In this document: one piece after another, positions 1-6,148 of the stretch | Numbering within the stretch: position 1 is the stretch's first letter | Layout: the number at the start of each line of letters is the position of its first letter | NCBI RefSeq assembly: GCF_937875265.1 | Contig: NZ_CALLXM010000268.1 | Coordinates: forward strand, 1-6,148 | Source of the DNA: an uncultured Acetobacter sp. | GTDB taxonomy: Bacteria > Pseudomonadota > Alphaproteobacteria > Acetobacterales > Acetobacteraceae | DNA: 6,148 bases | Reading direction: 5' to 3' | Program-made: the position numbers and the translations under genes | The notes under the pieces: model-generated | The model's input: the letters and a program-made list of their open reading frames with translations, nothing else | What the model was told of the DNA's origin: nothing | Databases searched by the model: none

Positions 1-152
1 TCTCCGGTGCCAAGGCGCAGGTTGCTGCCGTGCAGGTTAAAAAAGGCCGCCTCTATCGTGCCCGACTCACAAACCTGTCCCACACAGATGCCGTTGCCGC
101 CTGCCGCCGCCTGAGCGGGTGTGTGCTGGTTTCCCCAGATTCCCGATCCTGA
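1..152 (+). CDS. C-terminal fragment of a SPOR-domain protein, possibly a D-alanyl-D-alanine carboxypeptidase
   Basis: The frame with codons starting at base 3 is open from the left edge to a TGA at 150-152, giving 49 residues that begin SGAKAQVAAVQVKKGRLYRA. The stretch LYRARLTNLSHTDAVAACRR, followed by a Cys-containing LSGCVLVSP end, has the layout of the final half of a SPOR repeat: a beta strand, a helix carrying the 'DA..AC..L' pattern, then a last strand. SPOR modules bind denuded septal peptidoglycan in the periplasm. In alphaproteobacteria such a tail is often fused behind a penicillin-binding D,D-carboxypeptidase of the DacC/DacF type, which is my favoured identity by recollection, but no catalytic motif is inside the window. 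Lytic transglycosylases of the RlpA type also end in SPOR and cannot be excluded. The gene starts outside the window and is followed by a strong terminator. Confidence 0.6.
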   Translation, partial: SGAKAQVAAVQVKKGRLYRARLTNLSHTDAVAACRRLSGCVLVSPDSRS

Positions 153-348
153 CGATTAGAGAAAAATAACGGTTAGCAAAAAGCCTGTCATGCTGTCTGA
201 AGCATGACAGGCTTTTGTTGTTTTAAGCGGGCTGTTACGGTCTGTGCGCGACAAAGCATGTCATAAAGATAATTTGTTATTTAATTACAAAGAATTGCAT
301 ACAGTCGGCTATTGGTATGAAAGTCGTGAGAGACGGAAAAGCATTTTT
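153..348 (+). other. Intergenic region upstream of the YfhO-like gene
   Basis: This 196-base gap contains the terminator at 179-220 and an AT-rich stretch from about 255 to 320 that probably holds the promoter of the YfhO-like gene. I could not find a well-matched -35/-10 pair. The best is TTGCAT (295-300) with TATGAA (316-321) at a short 15-base spacing, which is too weak to call. A weak ribosome-binding GGA at 335-337 precedes the ATG at 349. An in-frame GTG at 244 keeps the frame open through this region, but the sequence it would encode is polar and Arg/Lys-rich and does not look like part of the protein. Confidence 0.5.
179..220 (+). terminator. Rho-independent terminator after the SPOR gene
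   Basis: A perfect 16-bp inverted repeat lies at 179-194 and 201-216, with a six-base GTCTGA loop. The stem core is GCCTGTCATGCT pairing with AGCATGACAGGC, flanked by an A4 run on the left and a T4 run on the right, then GTTGTTTT to about 224. It begins 26 bases after the TGA at 152, which fits an intrinsic terminator for the upstream gene. Because the arms are flanked by A on one side and T on the other, it could also work for transcripts coming from the right, but no minus-strand gene ends nearby. Confidence 0.9.
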
Positions 349-2988
349 ATGAAAAAGACGGTCATTAATTTCTCTATAATAATATTCTTACCAATTATTG
401 TGCATTTTCTGGGGATTTTTAATATTCTATCCCCTAATCCCTTGTACCTCTATTTCCATCTGGGGAACATCGCCTCTTCCCTTCTGGATGGAAGTCCCGG
501 CTGGGTTGACCCGAATGCCGGAGCCACTACGCAGGCATTAGGCACGCTTGCAGCACGCCAATGGTTGTCTGGCCATATTCCCTGGTGGGATAGTTTTTCG
601 GGGATGGGGCTGCCTCTTGCTGCGGAAATGCAGAGTTCAGTACTCTTCCTTCCTTTTATTCTGCTTTTGTATTTTAGCAATGGTATTTTATACATCAAGA
701 TCAGCCTGCAAATTGTAACAGGCCTTTTCTCCTACGCTTTATTTCGTCAAATGAGGCTTTCGAGACTGGCGGTTGTTTCCGGCGCTGTCCTGATGGAAAT
801 GAGTGGCGCATTCGCCTGGTTTGCGCATGCCCCCATCATGCCCCTGCCTTTTCTGCCCTTGCTGCTGTGGGGGATATTACGCTGCTGTCAGGACAACAAG
901 AGGGAGGCCTTGCAAGGCACGGCTCTTGTCTGTTTGGGAATTTCCGGCGCTATTTTTGCAGGGTTTCCAGAAACAGCCTACATGAACGGCCTGTTTGCCT
1001 TACTGTTTGCCTGCTGGGCGCTTCTGTTTGTTTCTCACAAGGCACTGTTTTCGGCAAAATTGATTGCCGGTGGCGGCATAATCGGCCTTCTGGTCAGTTC
1101 TCCGGCATGGATGCCGTTCTTTTCCTTGCTCCGTGTTTCCTTTCTTGGGCAAAATCAGGATAGCCACGGGGCGCACTTCCTGCTGTCCAATCTGGGGCAG
1201 ACCCTGTTTCCTTATCTGTTCGGGCCGCCTCTCTATCAGGTTTTCAATGGCCGGGTGAATACGGTGGACGTCTGGTGGCACACAGGGGGATATTGCGATT
1301 TTGCCATCGTGTTCGCAGGCATTTTCAGTATTGTCTGCTCATTATTTTTCAGGACGCACTACAGAAAACTGACGTTTTTTATAGGGGCCTACATGCTTGT
1401 AACGGCTCTGAAAGCCGTTGGCTTTGCGCCAGTCAGCAAGCTTCTGGATTTGATACCGGGTATCCGGCAATGCATGTTCTATATTTATATCTCACCGGGC
1501 TGGTGGTGTGCGCTGGCTATCCTGTTCGCCATTGTTCTGGATGATTTGAGTGTCATTCCCAAAGCCAATCGCCTAAAAGCTCTTAAATACGCAATGGCAG
1601 CCAGCCTGTGTGTCGGACTCATTGCCTTGTGCGCGTCTCTTCCCCTGGTCAAGAAACTGCTTTTCATCCAGCATTACGTTTATTACCCGGTCTTTTCCCT
1701 TGCCTGGGCTGGCCTTGTTTTTTCTCTTCTTGTCTATGGATTTTTGCGGAATAACAGGAAACTTGTTGCCTGTACTGCCATTCTGAACGCAACGGCTTTA
1801 TTCTTCTATCCCACCCTGACTGGCGTACGGCCTAAGCAGGATGTTGATCAGGCGCTTCTTGCAATGCTGAAAACGGTTTCGCAAAAAGCCAGAGTGGTCT
1901 CAGCAGCAACATTCGCGCCAAACTATGGTGCGTTTTATGGCATCGCGACCGTGAATTACACGTATCTGCCGCTGCCTGAAAGCTTTTCGGGGGCGCTGGA
2001 TGCCAATATCTGCAATGGTTATGACCATACCCAGTTTTTCACCAGTGGCTTTGGGCGGCTTTGTCGGCCGGAGCTGAGCATCAATGCCTATTCAACATGG
2101 CAAAGCCCGGCCATCTCCACGCTGCAGGGGCTGACCTGGCTGAAAAATCATAACGTAGGCTATCTCCTGTATCCCAAGGGGCATGATGTCTGGAGGGATG
2201 CAATTGGAACGTCTCTTCCCCCGGAAGGGAACAGATACCAGACCTTCACATCCGCTCCACAGGAAGGGGACATCGTGAATGATGAACTCTCCGGCGCAAC
2301 GCTCCATCGGGTCGGGGTTGGGCTAGGCACGTATGTGGGGCACGCAACTGGCGGATGGCACGCGGCCTTGTGCAGCGAGAGCCAGTGCGTTCAGGCCGAT
2401 GGAAGGCTGGAGCAGGCGGCTGACAATCAGGTGACATGGCTGGATTTGCCGCATCCTCTGACCATGCCGGATCATGCGCGGACCCTGCATTACAAGGTAT
2501 GGAGTGATGAAACGGCCAGCCCCGCAGCACTCGCTGTCTGGACGTCTCATGCCTCTGCCATGGCGCAAATCCTGCCACTGGTCACGGTCGATCTGGATAT
2601 TGCACCGTTTACAGAGCGGAAAGTCTTTGAGGATTCCCAGTTCTCCCTAGAAGCTCTCCCCAACACACAGCCGTATTATTATGCACCAGACTGCACAGTG
2701 ACGTTCATTTCCAGACTGCATGCACGCGCAACATGTGTGAAAGAGACAGATCTGATAAGGAATGAACTGTTTTACCCCACATGGACCGCAACATTGAACG
2801 GGAAACCCCAGAGTGTTGATCAGGAGCCAAATGGCTTCCGGCAATCCCTTCACCTTCCTGAAGGGGAAAGTGATATTTACTGGGACTATGCTCCAGCCCA
2901 TATCAAGGTGATTTACGTGCTGTTCCTGGCTGGTGTTCTGGGCACGCTTGGGGTGTTGATCAGAAGCCGGTCTGTGTCTGCAACGTAA
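349..2988 (+). CDS. YfhO-like polytopic membrane protein (putative GT-C-fold glycosyltransferase)
   Basis: The protein has 879 residues. An N-terminal helix (about 4-27) is followed by an external loop with D54-P-N, Q62, a GHIPWW stretch (75-80) and GMGLP (85-89), then E93. This D...Q...G.xPxW...G.P pattern is typical of YfhO-type proteins. About a dozen helices follow between residues 96 and 490, including a GFPET motif near 204 resembling the family's GHPQ. Residues about 491-854 are hydrophilic and probably periplasmic. The end has the family's closing signature: FYPTWTATLNGKP near 806, an LPEGESDIYWDYAP stretch, and a last helix at about 855-871. GT-C enzymes use polyprenyl-phosphate sugars as donors on the periplasmic side; D54 as catalytic acid is inference. 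I chose the ATG at 349 because a hydrophobic helix begins at once and GGA (335-337) lies 11 bases upstream. A GTG at 244 would add 35 polar residues. It stands alone, convergent with the operon on the other strand, and its donor and acceptor are unknown. Confidence 0.75.
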   Translation: MKKTVINFSIIIFLPIIVHFLGIFNILSPNPLYLYFHLGNIASSLLDGSPGWVDPNAGATTQALGTLAARQWLSGHIPWWDSFSGMGLPLAAEMQSSVLFLPFILLLYFSNGILYIKISLQIVTGLFSYALFRQMRLSRLAVVSGAVLMEMSGAFAWFAHAPIMPLPFLPLLLWGILRCCQDNKREALQGTALVCLGISGAIFAGFPETAYMNGLFALLFACWALLFVSHKALFSAKLIAGGGIIGLLVSSPAWMPFFSLLRVSFLGQNQDSHGAHFLLSNLGQTLFPYLFGPPLYQVFNGRVNTVDVWWHTGGYCDFAIVFAGIFSIVCSLFFRTHYRKLTFFIGAYMLVTALKAVGFAPVSKLLDLIPGIRQCMFYIYISPGWWCALAILFAIVLDDLSVIPKANRLKALKYAMAASLCVGLIALCASLPLVKKLLFIQHYVYYPVFSLAWAGLVFSLLVYGFLRNNRKLVACTAILNATALFFYPTLTGVRPKQDVDQALLAMLKTVSQKARVVSAATFAPNYGAFYGIATVNYTYLPLPESFSGALDANICNGYDHTQFFTSGFGRLCRPELSINAYSTWQSPAISTLQGLTWLKNHNVGYLLYPKGHDVWRDAIGTSLPPEGNRYQTFTSAPQEGDIVNDELSGATLHRVGVGLGTYVGHATGGWHAALCSESQCVQADGRLEQAADNQVTWLDLPHPLTMPDHARTLHYKVWSDETASPAALAVWTSHASAMAQILPLVTVDLDIAPFTERKVFEDSQFSLEALPNTQPYYYAPDCTVTFISRLHARATCVKETDLIRNELFYPTWTATLNGKPQSVDQEPNGFRQSLHLPEGESDIYWDYAPAHIKVIYVLFLAGVLGTLGVLIRSRSVSAT

Positions 2989-3020
2989 GGCAATGCGGGC
3001 GGCTGAGGGATGTTTGGAAT

Positions 3021-4394
3021 CTAGAGCCAGAGGTAATAGCGCGTCAAAAGAACCGGGGTCATGGCGTGAACGGAGAACAGGAAGACGATAATAAACAGGG
3101 TAAATGTGCAGAGGGACCGGGGTGTTATTGTCATTTCCTCCAAAGCATATGCCAGGAACAGGGCTGGAATTAAGAAATAACGGCCCTGAATGCCTGTAAT
3201 CTCAGGGGCGGTTACTGGGGTCCAGGCAAGATAGAGAGCCATAAAAACCAGCAGGCAGGAGGCCAGCCCCATGCCAGCCAGCATGCCGGATAGCTGCCAT
3301 CTGTCACGCCAGTTTTTCCACGGTATGGCGAACAGGACGGTGACAAGGAGAAGAGACATCAGGGTGGAGTAAACCCTTGCGGGAAAGGCCGTATCCAGCC
3401 AGCCAAGATTGCCAAGAAAAGAAGAGGCGTAGAAATCCTGCGTGTTGGGATCTGCCACAGTATTGAAAAGCAGATGGGCAAAATGGAGCGGGTGCAGAAG
3501 AACGCCCAGCAATTTCCCGGAAACAGAAGAACTCACGTTCGGGTTGCTGACAGTCATCTTCATGGCCAGCATGGTCCATGTGACTGAAAAAACCGCACAG
3601 GCTATTGCCTGCCACAGAACAGGCCTCTTCCGTGTGTAAAACCACGCAATAAACGGAAGAAGAAGGATGGGCAGGGCATGCAGCCTGCATGTGGAAACCA
3701 GTGTTACCGAAATGGATAATGTGTACAGCAGGGCAGGTGAGGCCCGCTCCCTGAGCCGCATGACCTGCATGAAAGCCGAAAGAGCCAGCACTGTGACAGC
3801 CGTAGCCATGCCGTCCAGACTGGCGGCGCCGGACTGAAATAGCGTCATGGGGATTGCCAGCAGGGCCAGAACCAGAGCGTTAGGCGGATAAATGGCAAAC
3901 GCAATGACCGTAATCAGACCAACCGATAATACGGTCAGCAACCGGGCAAGCCGGTAGGAGCGGTCAATGGACAGATGCATACGTTCACCCGCCAGCAGTC
4001 CGATGGCCTGAGGGGTATAGATTATGGGGAAATAATATCCAGTTCCTGGCGCGACGGTGAACGTCTGGTGGGACGTCCATTGAAAACGGCTTATTTCCTC
4101 AACATTATTGTGCGTAATTTTTCTTTCTGGATGGCCTTCATATCTTGCAAGATAATCAATGTAATTTTCCAGCCCTGAATCAACAAAACTGCCCGAGGCC
4201 TGGCCGGGTGGGGTTTTCAGAAAGAGATCTCCTCTGGCGAGCCAGTAGGCGCGTTTGAGATGGTCGCGCTCATCGGGGGACTGAAGGGGAGGAACAATGC
4301 CTGTTTCAAGAAAGCAGAAAAAACTTATAAAAAGAGAGGCGATAATAATAAGATATTTTGGACTTATCGTCTCTGATGAAAAAAACTTTCTCAC
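3021..4394 (-). CDS. DUF2142 family membrane protein (putative GT-C-like glycosyltransferase)
   Basis: The protein has 457 residues from a GTG at 4394-4392 to a TAG at 3023-3021. A first helix (about 14-30) leads to the hallmark DUF2142 motif PPLQSPDE (35-42) followed by H45 and RAYWLARGD. A roughly 100-residue external region ends in YFPIIYTPQAIGLLAGE, also typical of the family, and then come about eight to ten helices to a short RYYLWL tail. DUF2142 proteins are uncharacterised in detail but are found in cell-surface polysaccharide loci, and their topology with an acidic pair in the first periplasmic loop resembles GT-C enzymes; a catalytic role for D41/E42 is inference. The GTG overlaps the TGA of the preceding gene as GTGA, implying translational coupling. 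An in-frame ATG at 4460 would instead give 479 residues and a 70-base overlap with a non-hydrophobic leader, so I reject it. It is the last gene of the three-gene operon. Confidence 0.8.
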   Translation of the reverse strand: MRKFFSSETISPKYLIIIASLFISFFCFLETGIVPPLQSPDERDHLKRAYWLARGDLFLKTPPGQASGSFVDSGLENYIDYLARYEGHPERKITHNNVEEISRFQWTSHQTFTVAPGTGYYFPIIYTPQAIGLLAGERMHLSIDRSYRLARLLTVLSVGLITVIAFAIYPPNALVLALLAIPMTLFQSGAASLDGMATAVTVLALSAFMQVMRLRERASPALLYTLSISVTLVSTCRLHALPILLLPFIAWFYTRKRPVLWQAIACAVFSVTWTMLAMKMTVSNPNVSSSVSGKLLGVLLHPLHFAHLLFNTVADPNTQDFYASSFLGNLGWLDTAFPARVYSTLMSLLLVTVLFAIPWKNWRDRWQLSGMLAGMGLASCLLVFMALYLAWTPVTAPEITGIQGRYFLIPALFLAYALEEMTITPRSLCTFTLFIIVFLFSVHAMTPVLLTRYYLWL

Positions 4395-4738
4395 AGTTTC
4401 TGCCCAAGAGACACCAGAATACCGGATACAATCAAAAGAACACCCAGCGCGTATTGCCAACTGAAATTTTCATGCAGAATAAAGTGGCTGAGGAACGGGA
4501 CAATGGCAAAAGCTAGGGCCATGAAAGGATAAACCCGCCCAAGCTCTGAACGCTGCAACAGCCAGACCCAGCCTATTGTTGTAATGCCGTACAGGATGAG
4601 GGCGACCAGCAGAACGCTCAGGGCGGTCGGGTCCATGAAGCTTCCGGCTTTACTGAAGCCATTAGCACTGATCTTGAACAAAATTTGCCCTATGGAGATA
4701 CCAATAACGCAGAGGATGGCAAAAAAGATGTCTGTCAT
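4391..4738 (-). CDS. ArnE/ArnF-like EamA/SMR-superfamily small transporter (putative lipid-linked sugar flippase subunit)
   Basis: The protein has 115 residues and four predicted membrane helices, at about 4-24, 38-61, 68-88 and 95-112. Helix 1 ends in GQILFK (17-22). WVWLLQRSEL (57-66) is followed by GRVYPFMAL (67-75) and a conserved-looking E90 before helix 4, which ends LLIVSGILVS. This is the pattern of ArnE/ArnF-type half-transporters, which act as dimers and move aminoarabinosyl-undecaprenyl phosphate across the inner membrane. Helix 1 lacks the membrane-embedded Glu of multidrug SMR pumps such as EmrE, which argues against drug efflux. Position between a GT2 and a GT-C-like gene supports flipping of a polyprenyl-phosphate sugar (inference). 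The ATG at 4738 overlaps the upstream gene's TGA as ATGA, and the stop overlaps the next gene's start as GTGA. A start at 4774 would add 12 residues inside the upstream gene and is less likely. Confidence 0.8.
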   Translation of the reverse strand: MTDIFFAILCVIGISIGQILFKISANGFSKAGSFMDPTALSVLLVALILYGITTIGWVWLLQRSELGRVYPFMALAFAIVPFLSHFILHENFSWQYALGVLLIVSGILVSLGQKL

Positions 4739-5772
4739 GGCAAGGTTCCGGAGCGAGGGAATTGGGTCAGGCAACGCAGGCTTCTTGCGCCATTTCTGCC
4801 AGGCTCGGACTGGATGTCATAGGATAGAAAGGCCAGCAGGAACTGAATCCCCAGAATGATGGGCAGCGCAGCCAGCATGACGGTGCCAGCGGACGCATAA
4901 ATGCCCCGTTGGAAGCTGTAGAACCAATGCAGCCCGCCATAAAAGGAGCCGTAAAGGATCAGAAAAAGGCCAGCAGGTAACTCAAAGGAAGAGATCGACA
5001 TATCTCTGAGGTAATAATTATAGAAAATTCTTTTGAAAAAGTTTTTGATATTTTTTGAGAAAAATTCAAAAAACACTTTTTTGATATTCAACCCGCTTAC
5101 TTCATCCCCGTAATGTGCACGCATGGGAATGTCCTTGACAATGGCGCGTACGGTATTCAGCCGGAAGAGCATATCGGTTTCAAAAAAATAACGGCGGCTG
5201 ATTTTGTCAAAAGGTAAGAGCGTTGCAACATCTTTGTGGATAGCGGTGTAGCCGTTGGTCGGGTCAAAAATGCTCCAGTATCCTGACGAGAATTTTGTCA
5301 GGAAAGAGAGCCCTGCATTTCCCAGCAACCGGACTTTGGGCATGCTGGCAACGTCTTCCGGGTTGAAAAAGCGATTGCCCTTTGTGTAGTCAGCATATCC
5401 AGCTAGAATTGGGGCAATAAAACGGGGGATCAGCGCGGGGTCCATCTGTCCGTCGCCGTCAATTTTGATCATGATGTCCATATTATCGGCCAGGGCGGCC
5501 TGATACCCGGTCAGAACAGCGCCACCGACCCCCTGATTGATGGTGTGCTGAAGCACATGCACCCTCGGGTCCATGCAGGTTTCCGTGACATACTGGCCGC
5601 TTTTTTCAGGGCAGCAATCATCCACCATGTAAATGGCTGAAACGTCCGGGCCAATACGGCTGATAACGTCCAGAATGAAGTCCCGCACATTATATGACGG
5701 TATGATGACCGCCACGCGAGCCTGTTCTACGCCGTCTGTTGCTCCCTCCGCTTGTCCCATCTGAACTGCCAT
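4735..5772 (-). CDS. GtrB/DPM1-like family 2 glycosyltransferase with two C-terminal membrane helices (putative polyprenyl-phosphate glycosyltransferase)
   Basis: The protein has 345 residues. The GT-A domain shows VAVIIPSYN (20-28), the nucleotide-binding VDD (50-52), NQGVGGA (79-85), the metal-binding D105-G-D107 in DGDGQMDP, and GNRF (132-135). FDPTNGYTAI (169-178), E198-T-D200 and the IPMRAHYGDEVSG stretch (216-227) follow. Family members of this DPM1/GtrB type transfer a sugar from a nucleotide donor to polyprenyl phosphate at the cytoplasmic face. Residues about 229-258 are rich in Lys, Phe, Asn and Tyr and probably form interface helices. Two membrane helices follow at about 265-287 and 291-316, then an SYDIQSEP stretch and a basic tail. 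The ATG at 5772 has AAGGG about 10 bases upstream; Met5 is an alternative. It is the first gene of the operon and overlaps the transporter gene as ATGA. I see no convincing promoter in the 104 bases upstream. The sugar donor cannot be told. Confidence 0.88.
   Translation of the reverse strand: MAVQMGQAEGATDGVEQARVAVIIPSYNVRDFILDVISRIGPDVSAIYMVDDCCPEKSGQYVTETCMDPRVHVLQHTINQGVGGAVLTGYQAALADNMDIMIKIDGDGQMDPALIPRFIAPILAGYADYTKGNRFFNPEDVASMPKVRLLGNAGLSFLTKFSSGYWSIFDPTNGYTAIHKDVATLLPFDKISRRYFFETDMLFRLNTVRAIVKDIPMRAHYGDEVSGLNIKKVFFEFFSKNIKNFFKRIFYNYYLRDMSISSFELPAGLFLILYGSFYGGLHWFYSFQRGIYASAGTVMLAALPIILGIQFLLAFLSYDIQSEPGRNGARSLRCLTQFPRSGTLP
5018..5096 (-). repeat. AT-rich internal tract with short inverted and direct repeats inside the GT2 gene
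   Basis: This stretch is much richer in A and T than the rest of the operon and carries several A/T runs of five or six. It contains a perfect inverted repeat TTTTTTGA (5051-5058) / TCAAAAAA (5066-5073) with a seven-base spacer, and TTTTTGATATT occurs twice, near 5042 and 5082. It is read in frame as the Lys/Phe/Asn/Tyr-rich segment (about residues 229-254) just before the membrane helices, so it may reflect only amino-acid composition. Confidence 0.6.
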
Positions 5773-5876
5773 CTTCGGTGAGCCCTTTTATGATCAGGCT
5801 TTTCGGATACTGTATTTTGGGCAGGAATGCGAGGGAGCAGATCCGGAAGGCCTGAACGAGACAGCCTGCCTGTGCG
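5773..5876 (-). other. Gap between the hypothetical gene and the GT2 operon
   Basis: This is 104 bases on the transcribed side of the operon. It holds an AAGGG ribosome-binding-like element ending about 10 bases before the ATG at 5772. I see neither a hairpin followed by a T run for the upstream gene nor a recognisable -35/-10 pair. A distant GGCAGG / CCTGCC pairing about 40 bases apart is too loose to be a terminator. The operon may therefore be read through from the gene to the right, or use a promoter unlike the E. coli consensus. Confidence 0.4.
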
Positions 5877-6148
5877 TTAACTCTTTCCGTTTTCCTTCTT
5901 TTTTGCCTTCACCCCATCAGCCGGAGGCGGCAGCGGTGCATTCTCGCGGCCGGAATAGCGGCCGATAATCTGGTGGATGGCTCCGGCGGCTTCCTGTGCG
6001 GCAACAACCGCGACGTCACCCCAGTATTTGTCCAGTGAATGCGCTTCAATATCGTGCAGCTGTGTGGCCGCCCCTGCTTCCTTGTTGTTCTTGTCCACAA
6101 CGCGCCAGACAATTTCAATATGCTGCTGCGGGTGGCCCGTGGTGCCCA
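5877..6148 (-). CDS. Conserved hypothetical protein, C-terminal fragment
   Basis: The frame is open from the right edge to a TAA at 5879-5877 and gives 90 complete codons. A GTG at 6098 exists, but the reading frame continues upstream without a stop and encodes plausible sequence (GHPQQHIEIVWRVVDKNNKE), so I take this as the tail of a longer gene. The visible part has a beta-strand-like IEIVWRVVD segment, then a helix-like SLDKYWGDVAVVAAQEAAGA segment followed by IHQIIGRYSG, and ends in a low-complexity tail of prolines and lysines. I recall similar C-termini in hypothetical, possibly lipoprotein, genes of Acetobacteraceae and relatives, but I do not know a function and assign none. It is separated from the glycosyltransferase operon by 104 bases on the same strand with no evident terminator, so co-transcription is possible. 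Confidence 0.65.
   Translation of the reverse strand, partial: GTTGHPQQHIEIVWRVVDKNNKEAGAATQLHDIEAHSLDKYWGDVAVVAAQEAAGAIHQIIGRYSGRENAPLPPPADGVKAKKKENGKS

Noticed and set aside
295..321. Possible promoter TTGCAT / TATGAA ahead of the YfhO-like gene
   Set aside because: The spacing is only 15 bases and both hexamers match the consensus poorly, so in an AT-rich region it is not better than chance.
374..379. Perfect TATAAT hexamer
   Set aside because: It lies inside the coding sequence after the chosen start, has no -35 partner at normal spacing, and is explained by the Ile-rich first membrane helix.
2246..2578. 110-codon open frame on the minus strand within the YfhO-like gene
   Set aside because: It is antisense to a convincing coding sequence, rich in Pro, Arg, His and Cys as expected of a shadow frame, and has no recognisable domain or ribosome-binding site.
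3304..3690. 128-codon minus-strand open frame overlapping the DUF2142 gene
   Set aside because: It is an alternative frame of the same strand with many Cys, His and Ser residues and no membrane or domain pattern, while the DUF2142 frame is clearly the coding one.
4391..4738. Multidrug efflux pump of the SMR type
   Set aside because: Length and four helices fit, but helix 1 has Gln in the GQILFK motif rather than the essential membrane Glu, and the position between glycosyltransferase genes fits a sugar-lipid transporter better.
4584..4859. 91-codon plus-strand open frame opposite the transporter and the end of the GT2 gene
   Set aside because: It crosses the junction of two well-supported minus-strand genes and shows no protein family features.
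5819..5870. GGCAGG / CCTGCC pairing in the gap upstream of the GT2 gene
   Set aside because: The six-base arms are about 40 bases apart and no T run follows on the minus strand, so it is not a credible terminator or riboswitch.

Overview
The window reads as chromosomal DNA from a Gram-negative alphaproteobacterium, most likely an acetic acid bacterium (Acetobacteraceae). This rests on remembered resemblance of the two edge proteins (a SPOR-type tail and a conserved hypothetical C-terminus) and on moderate GC content with AT-rich patches, not on any search. There are no rRNA or tRNA genes, CRISPR arrays or insertion sequences, and no transposase.

Layout. (1) Positions 1-152 are the last 49 codons of a plus-strand gene ending in a SPOR-like peptidoglycan-binding module, closed by a strong hairpin terminator at 179-220. 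(2) Positions 349-2988 (+) encode an 879-residue polytopic membrane protein of the YfhO / GT-C type, with a large periplasmic C-terminal region. (3) Facing it on the minus strand is a tight three-gene operon, read from 5772 down to 3021. It encodes a GtrB/DPM1-like family 2 glycosyltransferase with two C-terminal membrane helices, a four-helix ArnE/ArnF/EamA-type small transporter, and a DUF2142 polytopic membrane protein. The three genes are joined by an ATGA and then a GTGA four-base overlap. (4) Positions 5877-6148 (-) are the C-terminal part of a conserved hypothetical protein that starts outside the window.

How the genes may work together (inference). The operon has the parts list of a lipid-linked sugar modification module. 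A GT2 enzyme would load a sugar onto undecaprenyl phosphate on the cytoplasmic face, a small flippase would turn it over, and a GT-C-like membrane enzyme would transfer the sugar to a periplasmic glycan or protein. This is the logic of gtrA-gtrB-gtr(type) and arn clusters, but with an ArnE/F-like protein in the flippase position and a DUF2142 protein in the transferase position. The convergent YfhO-like gene may be a second transferase. Sugar and acceptor cannot be read from the sequence.
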